Source: Candidatus Campbelliibacteriota bacterium
GTDB lineage: Bacteria > Patescibacteriota > Minisyncoccia > Phycocordibacterales > CSBR16-193
Assembly: GCA_007129455.1 (NCBI GenBank)
Contig: SKVL01000003.1
Location: 1-42,508 of the forward strand
Direction of reading: 5' to 3'
DNA: 42,508 nucleotides
Made by a program: the position numbers and the translations under genes. Below the pieces are notes generated by a model. That model searched no databases and was not told the DNA's origin. It was given only the letters and a program-made list of their open reading frames with translations. Positions 1 through 6,902 of this stretch are shown one piece after another. Position 1 is the first letter of the stretch. Each line of letters opens with the position of its first letter.

Positions 1-32
1 AAATTTTAATTGAAAATCTAAACTAAAACCAT

Positions 33-719
33 ATGGTAGATGCACAAAACAAGCCCTTATTTCATGTTGCCATAGCGGTCGGGACACTTCTGGCGGTTCT
101 TATCCCGTGGTTTTTTATGGCTGACGGGACTGCGCTTACGGGGGAGAACCTACGACTGATGTCTAGGTTTGTAGCTATTGTGTCTTTCGTCCTCCTTTTT
201 TTGGTGATGATAATCGGTCCGATAATGAAACTTTTTCCAATCCTCTTTCCCAAATGGGGAGACTTTCCTTGGAACTGGAGGGCGGAGCTCGGTATTTGGT
301 TTGCCGTTTGGGCCGTGATACACACTCTTTTCATCTTTGCTTTAAGGGACTGGGATGTGATCGGTTATATTTTAGGGATAAGCCCGTGGGCCTTCGGTGC
401 CTTGGTTGCGACTGTAATGGCGGTGATTCTGGCAGCGATATCTTTCAGAGGAGCAATAACTTTTCTGGGTCCCGATTCTTGGAAGTGGTTGCAAAACTAT
501 TTCACATATGTAATCTGGTGGCTTACGATAGTTCATATTGTTGATCGCGCGCTTATTCGACCGGGCTTCCCCTCCGGAGACCCCATCCATTGGGTTCTCT
601 TGGCCATGGTTGTTATAGTGCCCGTCCTTCAGCTTGCCGGTTTCATAAAAACAGTTCGTGAATACAGAAAGGGTCTTAAAGAAAAGACCGACAATAATAA
701 CAAAGAGGTCACAAACTAA
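33..719 (+). CDS. Ferric-reductase-like transmembrane protein (MsrQ-like fold)
   Basis: A 228-residue polytopic membrane protein with about six hydrophobic segments (near residues 10-30, 44-70, 86-105, 117-136, 153-170 and 186-205). His97 (AVIHTLF) and His168 (TIVHIVD) sit in two different helices, as expected for axial haem ligands in the ferric-reductase-like family (PF01794, which includes MsrQ). The stretch LGPDSWKWLQ before His168 resembles the family pattern LG..SWK.LH. There is no FAD/NAD reductase domain, so the protein can only be a haem-bearing membrane electron carrier needing a partner; no MsrP is adjacent. The charged tail after residue 207 is probably cytosolic. It converges on the ferredoxin-producing operon and shares a terminator with it. 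Family membership is fairly sure; the electron donor and acceptor are unknown. Confidence 0.72.
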   Translation: MVDAQNKPLFHVAIAVGTLLAVLIPWFFMADGTALTGENLRLMSRFVAIVSFVLLFLVMIIGPIMKLFPILFPKWGDFPWNWRAELGIWFAVWAVIHTLFIFALRDWDVIGYILGISPWAFGALVATVMAVILAAISFRGAITFLGPDSWKWLQNYFTYVIWWLTIVHIVDRALIRPGFPSGDPIHWVLLAMVVIVPVLQLAGFIKTVREYRKGLKEKTDNNNKEVTN

Positions 720-724
720 TAAAA

Positions 725-755
725 AAACACCCGCTTTTGGACAAAGCGGGTGTTT
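725..755. terminator. Bidirectional intrinsic terminator between convergent genes
   Basis: A perfect 13-bp inverted repeat (725-737 with 743-755, loop TGGAC) with A-rich sequence on the left and T-rich on the right. It can end transcription from the ferric-reductase-like gene (plus) and from the oxidoreductase operon (minus). Confidence 0.85.
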
Positions 756-767
756 GATTTAAAATCT

Positions 768-1577
768 CTATTTACTTTCCTCCAGTATTTTTGCAACATC
801 CACAGGGTGAATTTCGCCCAAAAGTTCTTCGTTTGAAGGCTTGTCTTCTTTATAGAAAACTCCCAATGGGATGTTGTTTTCGTTGGCGTAGTCCCACTCT
901 CGAGATTTCTCGCGCGCCTTATCCAAGGGCAGGTACTCTTCTTCCATCTCGTAACACCTCTCATTATAGACGGGAAAGGTGTTGTACCAGACGACACAGG
1001 GCTGTAATACTTCTATAAATGAAAAGCCTTTGTGTTGCATTCCTTCCAAAATAAGTCTCTTTAAGTGCTCCGGTTTACCCGAGTACCCTCTGGCGACAAA
1101 AGTGGCTCCCAGAGAGAGTGCGACGTCAAGAGGGTTCATGGGGTCTTCGGTTGTTCCTTTGGGACTGGTGGTACCGACATAACCCTTGGGACTGGTCGAG
1201 GTGGCTTGGTTCACGGTCAAGGCGAAGACTCTGTTGTCATGAACGATAACCGTTATATCGGAGTTTCTTTTCGCGGCGTGGATAAAGTGAGACACTCCTT
1301 CATCATAAGTGTCGCCATCTCCGACCATGCACACAACGTTTAGGTCTCTGTTGCCTATCTTGATTCCCGTCGCCACGGGAATCGTCCTTCCGTGTAAGGC
1401 GTAGACACTGTTTAAATTCATATAGTCGGATATCTTTCCATGGCACCCTATTCCCGATACGAGAACCGTTTTGCTTGTGTCCATTTCGGATACGGCTTCC
1501 TTAAAGGCATTTTGTATTCCGAAGTTACCACATCCGGGGCACCATGTATTTTTTGTGGGTAAAATTAAATTATCCAT
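768..1577 (-). CDS. 2-oxoacid:ferredoxin oxidoreductase, beta (TPP-binding) subunit
   Basis: A 269-residue subunit that binds thiamine diphosphate and, with the alpha/gamma subunit encoded just upstream, oxidatively decarboxylates a 2-oxoacid to an acyl-CoA while reducing ferredoxin. Visible features are the N-terminal WCPGCG motif (Cys13, Cys16), Cys45 and Cys194 as candidate cluster ligands, and the TPP/Mg motif VGDGDTYDEG (85-94) followed by the conserved HFIHAAKRN. Length is normal for a KorB/PorB-type subunit. It is the last gene of the operon, 10 bp after the alpha/gamma gene. The substrate cannot be read from sequence: the family includes pyruvate and 2-oxoglutarate enzymes. The adjacent PEP synthase and ADP-forming acetate-CoA ligase favour pyruvate. 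Confidence 0.9.
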   Translation of the reverse strand: MDNLILPTKNTWCPGCGNFGIQNAFKEAVSEMDTSKTVLVSGIGCHGKISDYMNLNSVYALHGRTIPVATGIKIGNRDLNVVCMVGDGDTYDEGVSHFIHAAKRNSDITVIVHDNRVFALTVNQATSTSPKGYVGTTSPKGTTEDPMNPLDVALSLGATFVARGYSGKPEHLKRLILEGMQHKGFSFIEVLQPCVVWYNTFPVYNERCYEMEEEYLPLDKAREKSREWDYANENNIPLGVFYKEDKPSNEELLGEIHPVDVAKILEESK

Positions 1578-1587
1578 ATTTAAAATA

Positions 1588-3240
1588 TTAGTTGCTTATT
1601 TTTTCTTGTAATTCTCTGTGTAGACCCTCGACTGTGAAAGGCCTGGCATCGTATTTGAGTATCTTCTCATCTACATTAATCCCGTGCATTTTCATAACCT
1701 GAGTGAGTTGCCCGGTGGAGTTTAACTCCACGCAAATGACCCTCTCAGAACCTTCCAAAGCCTCTCTCATCCTTTTTTCCGGGAAAGGTTGCAAGACCAT
1801 CGGTTGAATCAGTCTGACGTTCATGTCTTTAGCTGCTTCGATAATCGCTCCTTTGGTTGAACCCCAGAAGACGACCGCGGTGGGGCCTTCTTTGTAAACT
1901 TTTACGGTCTCCAAAACCTCAAGTTCTTCTCTGAGTCTCTCTCCCTTGCGAATCCTTTTTTCCACCATCTCTTTAACTTCCATGGGAATCTCCGTTGATA
2001 TGCCGTCTTTTGTGTGTTCGTAGCCGGTAGCTTTGACGGTAGATTTCCCGCCCGGGAAAACAACGGGAGATATATCATCTCCGTCGTAACGTTTATAGTT
2101 TTTGTCGTCATGTCCTTCAACAATATCTTCTTTCTCTATTTGGTATTGACCTTCAAGTCCGTAAGTGTTTTCAGAGAGCTCTTTGTCAATAATCAATATG
2201 GAGGGCATCTGGTACCTCCACGCCATGTTCAGCGCCTTTCCTCCCCAGTAGTAAGCCTCATCGGCGTCTCCTGGTGCTACAACCAGTCTTTCAAAGTCAC
2301 CGTGTCCCGAGTTCAGTGCAAAAAGGAGATCTCCTTGTGCCTGATAAGTCGGTACTCCCGTTCCGGGCCCCATTCTCTGACTTAGTACGATAAGGAGGGG
2401 AGTCTCCGATTGAGCGGAAAAGCTGATACTTTCGGTCATCAAAGCAAAACCCCCTCCGGAGGTTGAAACAATGGTTCTTTTGCCGGAGTAGGCGGAGCCG
2501 AGCGCCATGCTTACCACCGATATTTCATTTTCCGGCTGACAGGTTCTTATTCCCTCAGTCGATGTTAAAAAACTGAAAACACCCGTGGCGGGTGTCATTG
2601 GGTAAGATATACACACTTCCAAGCCCGCTTTTATTGCTCCCAATGCTACCGCCTTGTTGCCTGAGACTAAAGGGGCAGGTTCATTTCCCGATTCAGCCAT
2701 CTCATTTATTTTTTCAGTCTTGTTGAAAGCAACTTCCGCAACTCGTATATTTTTCTCGGTTTCTTTATTGAACTCTTTTTCAAAAACAGCTTTTATATTT
2801 TCCCACTCCATTCCCATTATCTTTGCGAAGGTAGAGATGAGGGCTGTATTTTTCATCAATGAAGTTCCCTCCGACTCACTAAGAATTTCATCTATCGGTA
2901 CGGCGACTGTTTTGATGCCGTCTTTTTGAAGGAGTTCGGTAATAGTTATCGATGAATCATATAAAAGGACGCTTTCTTCTCTCAGTTTGTCTTTATGTTT
3001 AACGATAGTGTCCTCATTTAAAGCCAAAAGAAAATCAATGTTCTCTTTTTTCGCTTCGACTTTATCTTTCGGAGAAACCGAAATCTGCGAAAAGTTGTGC
3101 CCCCCTCTTACCAAAGAGTGATAGTCCTCGTGAATGAAGATTCTAAAACCGTAAGAGTTGAAAAGCTTGGCAATTACAAGGCCGGCTTTTTTGGAGCCTT
3201 CTCCGGCCGCACCTCCCACTATTATTTGAAAGTTATCCAT
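1588..3240 (-). CDS. 2-oxoacid:ferredoxin oxidoreductase, fused gamma-alpha subunit
   Basis: A 550-residue fusion. Residues 1-180 form the gamma domain (GGAAGEGSKKAG near the start, then the conserved HEDYHSLVRGGHN), and residues 195-550 form the alpha domain with the pyrimidine-binding motif YPMTPATG (213-220). This gamma-alpha order is typical of two-subunit KorA-type enzymes. It works with the TPP subunit 10 bp downstream and presumably with the 74-residue ferredoxin encoded upstream. There is no delta (polyferredoxin) subunit in the operon, so the small ferredoxin is the likely acceptor. A 79-bp gap with two hairpins separates this gene from the ferredoxin gene. Pyruvate is the inferred substrate from context; 2-oxoglutarate or branched 2-oxoacids are not excluded. 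Confidence 0.92.
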   Translation of the reverse strand: MDNFQIIVGGAAGEGSKKAGLVIAKLFNSYGFRIFIHEDYHSLVRGGHNFSQISVSPKDKVEAKKENIDFLLALNEDTIVKHKDKLREESVLLYDSSITITELLQKDGIKTVAVPIDEILSESEGTSLMKNTALISTFAKIMGMEWENIKAVFEKEFNKETEKNIRVAEVAFNKTEKINEMAESGNEPAPLVSGNKAVALGAIKAGLEVCISYPMTPATGVFSFLTSTEGIRTCQPENEISVVSMALGSAYSGKRTIVSTSGGGFALMTESISFSAQSETPLLIVLSQRMGPGTGVPTYQAQGDLLFALNSGHGDFERLVVAPGDADEAYYWGGKALNMAWRYQMPSILIIDKELSENTYGLEGQYQIEKEDIVEGHDDKNYKRYDGDDISPVVFPGGKSTVKATGYEHTKDGISTEIPMEVKEMVEKRIRKGERLREELEVLETVKVYKEGPTAVVFWGSTKGAIIEAAKDMNVRLIQPMVLQPFPEKRMREALEGSERVICVELNSTGQLTQVMKMHGINVDEKILKYDARPFTVEGLHRELQEKISN

Positions 3241-3276
3241 AAAATGAACAGGTTAATATTAAGTTTATAATAAATG

Positions 3277-3324
3277 CGCTTTTTAAAAAAGCGTTTTTGT
3301 TTTCTTAAACCGAATTGGTTTAAG
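3277..3324 (-). other. Two adjacent hairpins between ferredoxin and oxidoreductase genes
   Basis: Positions 3304-3311 pair perfectly with 3317-3324 (CTTAAACC / GGTTTAAG) around the ferredoxin stop codon, and 3277-3284 pair with 3286-3293 (CGCTTT... / ...AAAGCG). In the operon direction neither is followed by a clean T-tract, so they look more like mRNA-end or processing structures than terminators. An attenuator or a stability element is possible. Confidence 0.35.
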
Positions 3325-3544
3325 AGTTATCTTCCTCAATGTGTATACACCTGACCGGGCAGCTCTCTGAAGCGTTTTGATTACATCCCACTTCTTCCGG
3401 AACTCTTGTAAAGCTTCCATCCTCTTCAACTCCTTCTTTCAGATTAACTTTGCCGTCGTCACTCATTTCCCAAAAAGCCGGACAAACGGAGACGCAGGCT
3501 TGACAACCTATGCACTTTTCTTTTTCAAAAACTATTTTTTTCAT
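3320..3544 (-). CDS. Small single-cluster 4Fe-4S ferredoxin
   Basis: A 74-residue soluble ferredoxin. Cys11-x2-Cys14-x2-Cys17-x3-Cys21-Pro and the later Cys62-Pro (with extra Cys54 and Cys66) fit a one-cluster, archaeal/clostridial-type ferredoxin; the second Cys set may bind the fourth ligand or form a disulfide. The middle is acidic, as usual for electron carriers. Its start lies 20 bp inside the end of the upstream acetate-CoA ligase alpha gene, so translation is probably coupled. Sitting between the acetate-CoA ligase and the 2-oxoacid oxidoreductase, it is the obvious electron acceptor of the oxidoreductase. What reoxidises it is not visible here. Confidence 0.9.
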   Translation of the reverse strand: MKKIVFEKEKCIGCQACVSVCPAFWEMSDDGKVNLKEGVEEDGSFTRVPEEVGCNQNASESCPVRCIHIEEDNS

Positions 3545-4871
3545 TTTTCTTTCCTATTAAATTTAAACTTTTTAATGCTTGAGAAGCACCCAGTGGGTCT
3601 TGATAGTTCGGTATTCTGTTTCTTTCCAAAAGAGCAATGGCGTTTTTTGTTTTTTCACCTTTACCCATGAAACAAGCGACTACCGTTTTCCCATGCTTTT
3701 CTTGAGCTTCTATTAACATTTTAGCATTCTTTTCCGGTTCGGTCATGATTTGTAGGGTCTGGATAACCACCAAAGCATTGATGTTGTTTTGTCTTAAAAC
3801 TCCTTCCACCGCCACTTCGTATCTTTCCGCGGATGCGTCACCGACAATATCAAGGGGGTTGCTCGCCGAATATCCGGGATGCATCAACTCCTCCATAAAA
3901 GAAAGGGTTTCTTTTTCCATCTCCGGCAAAGACTCTCCTTCCAGATAATCGGCCATCAAAACCCCCACACCACCTCCGTTTGTAACTATCCCTATTCCTC
4001 CTTTGAAAGGTTTCTGCCAAGAGAGGGCTTTGGAAACATTAAAAAGTTCTCCAATTGATGAGGCTTCGATCGCCCCGGCTTGTTTAAGCATTGCCGAGAA
4101 GACCTCGGCTTCTCCTGCCAGTGAGCCGGTATGGGAAGAGACCGCTTTTTGTGAAATCTCACTCTTGCCCCCCTTAATGACGACGATTGGTTTTTCGATG
4201 TTCTTTATGGTTTCATAAAACTCTCTTCCGTCCCCGAGGCCTTCTATGTATAAAGCTATAACTTTTGTTTCCTCATCTTCATTCGCCCAGTTGATATAGT
4301 CGACCAAAGAAAGACCGGCAGCGTTACCCGGAGAGACCAAGAAAGAAAATCCGTAATTTTCGTCCAATGAGTTGTCTATGACGGAGTCGATCAAGGCGCC
4401 CGACTGTGAGATGAAAGCCACTCCGCCCGCCTTGGGTGTGCCGGGGGCAAAAGAAGCATTAAGACCGGTTGAGGGTCTCACTATCCCCAAACAGTTGGGT
4501 CCGATTAAGGGAATATTTTTTTGGTTTAAGATATCTTTTATCTCTTCTTCTTCCCGCTTGCCATCCGGACCGGTCTCTCCAAAACCCGCCGATATTAAAA
4601 TGACTCCTCCAACTTCTTTTTCGGCACAACTTTTCACAACCTCCAGCACTCCGTTTTTGGGAATGGCTATTACAACCAAGTCAATCTTTTCGGGAATGGA
4701 AGAGATGCTCGGATAAGCCTTCATCCCGAGGATGTTCTCATGATTCGGGTTAACGGGAATGATATTTCTTTCATCGGTAAGCAGGTTTTCCATCAAACCT
4801 CTTCCGACCGATTTTTCTCTTTCGGTGGCACCTACTACGGCAACTGTTTTTGGATTAAAAAAAACTTTCAT
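3525..4871 (-). CDS. acdA: Acetate-CoA ligase (ADP-forming), alpha subunit
   Basis: A 448-residue NDP-forming acyl-CoA synthetase alpha subunit. It has the CoA-binding Rossmann domain (VAVVGATEREKSVGR near residues 11-24), the succinyl-CoA-ligase-like segment with GPNCLGI (124-130), and the phosphorylatable His247 in SSHTGSLAG. With the ATP-grasp beta subunit encoded upstream it converts acetyl-CoA + ADP + Pi to acetate + CoA + ATP. Alpha and beta are separate genes, as in Pyrococcus ACD, and overlap by 4 bp (ATGA), so coupled translation is likely. The downstream oxidoreductase supplies the acyl-CoA. Other short acyl-CoAs are possible substrates. Confidence 0.93.
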   Translation of the reverse strand: MKVFFNPKTVAVVGATEREKSVGRGLMENLLTDERNIIPVNPNHENILGMKAYPSISSIPEKIDLVVIAIPKNGVLEVVKSCAEKEVGGVILISAGFGETGPDGKREEEEIKDILNQKNIPLIGPNCLGIVRPSTGLNASFAPGTPKAGGVAFISQSGALIDSVIDNSLDENYGFSFLVSPGNAAGLSLVDYINWANEDEETKVIALYIEGLGDGREFYETIKNIEKPIVVIKGGKSEISQKAVSSHTGSLAGEAEVFSAMLKQAGAIEASSIGELFNVSKALSWQKPFKGGIGIVTNGGGVGVLMADYLEGESLPEMEKETLSFMEELMHPGYSASNPLDIVGDASAERYEVAVEGVLRQNNINALVVIQTLQIMTEPEKNAKMLIEAQEKHGKTVVACFMGKGEKTKNAIALLERNRIPNYQDPLGASQALKSLNLIGKKNEKNSF

Positions 4872-5482
4872 ATTATTAACTTTGCGTCACAAACCAAAGA
4901 TGTGTCTCCCGCTAAAACCGGATTGAAGTCCAGTTCTTTTATTCGGGTTTCTTCTTTGAGAAGGTAAGAGGTTTTTACAAGCACCTCGGCCAGAGCTTCT
5001 TTGTCTACAACAGGTCTCCCTCGGAAGCCTTCCAAGATTTTTCTACCTCTGATCTCCTCTATCATTTCCAAGGCCTCTTCTTTGTTCAAAGGTGCCAACC
5101 GGAAGACGATATCTTTGTAGACTTCAACGAAGATTCCACCTAAGCCAATCATCACGACCGGACCGAAAACAGGGTCTTTCTTTCCTCCGATAATGATTTC
5201 TTCGCCCTCGGTGTGTCTTTGGACGATAACTTCACCCTCACAGATATTTAAAAGCTCTTTCAGATTTGAAACCGCTTCTTCTTTGTTTGAAACTCCAAGT
5301 CGAACTCCACCTTTGTCTGTTTTGTGAATAATCTTTTGAGAGTCTATTTTCATTACAACGGGGAAGGGTAGTTTTTCCAAAGCGGAGGAGAGTTCTTCCT
5401 CGTTTTTAACGACATAACTTTCAACCATCGGTATCCCGCGTCTATCTATAATCTCTTGACTCTCTTTGAAACTTAAAAGCAT
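4868..5482 (-). CDS. acdB: Acetate-CoA ligase (ADP-forming), beta subunit (ATP-grasp)
   Basis: A 204-residue ATP-grasp subunit, a little short for the family (about 230 residues). The motif SQKIIHKTDKGGV carries His53, the expected phosphate-relay histidine of ACD beta, and VMIGLGGIFVEVYKD and IKELDFNPVLAG are the family's nucleotide- and metal-binding segments. It phosphorylates ADP using the phosphohistidine formed on the alpha subunit. This is the first gene after a regulated internal promoter (see 5504-5544), so ligase, ferredoxin and oxidoreductase can be expressed separately from the upstream glycolytic genes. The AUG is about 27 nt after the predicted transcription start and lacks a clear Shine-Dalgarno sequence. 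Confidence 0.9.
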   Translation of the reverse strand: MLLSFKESQEIIDRRGIPMVESYVVKNEEELSSALEKLPFPVVMKIDSQKIIHKTDKGGVRLGVSNKEEAVSNLKELLNICEGEVIVQRHTEGEEIIIGGKKDPVFGPVVMIGLGGIFVEVYKDIVFRLAPLNKEEALEMIEEIRGRKILEGFRGRPVVDKEALAEVLVKTSYLLKEETRIKELDFNPVLAGDTSLVCDAKLII

Positions 5483-5503
5483 AAAAAAAGAAGTTACTTT
5501 ATT

Positions 5504-5544
5504 GGTTCTTAAGGTATGATACTTATTTTAAGAACCGTTCGCAA
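5504..5544 (-). promoter_or_regulatory. Internal operon promoter overlapped by a 9-bp dyad operator
   Basis: On the minus strand there is TTGCGA (5544-5539), a 17-nt spacer and TATCAT (5521-5516). A perfect inverted repeat, GGTTCTTAA / TTAAGAACC (5504-5512 and 5528-5536, 15 nt apart), has one arm in the spacer and the other at the predicted transcription start, bracketing the -10 box. This is the geometry of a repressor operator. The regulator is not known. Confidence 0.68.
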
Positions 5545-5607
5545 ACTGTGGATGACCGACAGCCTCCAAGTTGAAAACTTTTCGGTGGATTCTATAAGCC
5601 CTTGGCA

Positions 5608-6852
5608 TTATTGGCTTACCTCAATCTCTTCTTCTATCCTCAGCAGTTCATTGTACTTTGCCGTTCTTTCTCCGCGAGCCGGAGCTCCGAATTTGACCAA
5701 CGGTACTCGGGAGGCAACGGCCAGATGCGCAATACCGATGTCTTCGGTTTCACCGGATCTGTGAGAAAATATCGGAATTATTTTGTTTTTGTGTGCGACT
5801 TCAACAGCTCTCAAGGTTTCGGTTACGGTACCGATCTGATTCGGTTTTATTATCGCCCCTCCGACAGAACGGTCCTTTGCCGCTTGTTCGATTCTCTTTG
5901 AATCGGTGACCAAGTAATCATCCCCGACGATTATAATCCTTTCACCTATGAGCTCGTTAAGCTTGATAAAACCCTCTGAGTCGTCTTCATCGAGAGGGTC
6001 TTCTATCGAAAGAAACGGGAACTTTTCGCTGAGACTCACTATTTCGGAGATAAAGTTTTCTTTACTCAGATACTTACCATCATGGAGATATCCGCTTTCT
6101 TTTTTAAGCTCACCGGCCGCGATATCCAGAGCTAAATGGTAATCAGCCCCGGCTTCATAGCCGGCCATCAGGGCCGCTTCTAGGATTAGCTCCAGGGCAA
6201 TTTCGTTTTTTTCCAGCTTGGGAGCAAAGCCTCCCTCATCGCCAACCGAGGTTTTTAAACCTTTTTCAATCAGAAGTCTCTTAAGCGAACGATATATCTC
6301 AACCCCGCACTGGACATCTTCATTGAAATTTGCTCCTTGAGGTACTATCATGAACTCCTGAAAAGAAAGCCCGCTGTCCGCATGGACTCCGCCGTTTAAT
6401 ATGTTGAACATCGGTCTCGGCATCTCTTCATGTTCGGGAAAGTCCTGTCCGAGGTAGAAATGAAGAGGAAGTTCGGCACTGTGTGCCAAAGCTTTAACGA
6501 AAGCCAGAGAGACAGCCAAGGTGGCGTTAGCCCCCAGTCGACTCTTGTCATCGGTACCGTCCAGATTGATGAGAACTTGATCGAGCTCTTCCATGCTTAA
6601 ACTCTTCTCGGCCAAGTGATAGAAAATCTCTTCTTCTATGGATTTGACAGCTTGAATAACACCCAACCCCTCGTAGTGTTCGGGGTTGCCGTCTCTTTTC
6701 TCTTTGGCTTCCTTCGCTCCCGTCGAAGCACCGGAAGGGACCGACGCTCTACCGAAACTGCCGTCTTCTAAAAGAACGTCCGCCTCTACCGTCGGTGTGG
6801 ACCGAGAATCTATTATCTGACGAGCGATGATGTTTTTTATTTTCGGTATCAT
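5608..6852 (-). CDS. eno: Enolase (phosphopyruvate hydratase)
   Basis: A 414-residue enolase interconverting 2-phosphoglycerate and PEP in the cytosol. The S-loop SGASTGAKEA (40-49), the catalytic base pair Glu206 (GDEGGFAP) and Lys336 (KPNQIGT), metal ligands Asp243, Glu284 and Asp311, and the substrate loop SHRSGETED (363-371) are all present. Length is slightly shorter than the usual 430 because of a trimmed C-terminus. It lies 50 bp after PEP synthase and 125 bp before the acetate-CoA ligase genes, and supplies PEP to its upstream neighbour. No separate promoter is obvious; a short hairpin (CGACC/GGTCG) lies in the gap before it. Confidence 0.97.
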   Translation of the reverse strand: MIPKIKNIIARQIIDSRSTPTVEADVLLEDGSFGRASVPSGASTGAKEAKEKRDGNPEHYEGLGVIQAVKSIEEEIFYHLAEKSLSMEELDQVLINLDGTDDKSRLGANATLAVSLAFVKALAHSAELPLHFYLGQDFPEHEEMPRPMFNILNGGVHADSGLSFQEFMIVPQGANFNEDVQCGVEIYRSLKRLLIEKGLKTSVGDEGGFAPKLEKNEIALELILEAALMAGYEAGADYHLALDIAAGELKKESGYLHDGKYLSKENFISEIVSLSEKFPFLSIEDPLDEDDSEGFIKLNELIGERIIIVGDDYLVTDSKRIEQAAKDRSVGGAIIKPNQIGTVTETLRAVEVAHKNKIIPIFSHRSGETEDIGIAHLAVASRVPLVKFGAPARGERTAKYNELLRIEEEIEVSQ

Positions 6853-6902
6853 TTTTTATTTGTTTTTCACGACCGCTTGCAGGTCGGCATAATCTTTACC
6901 TT

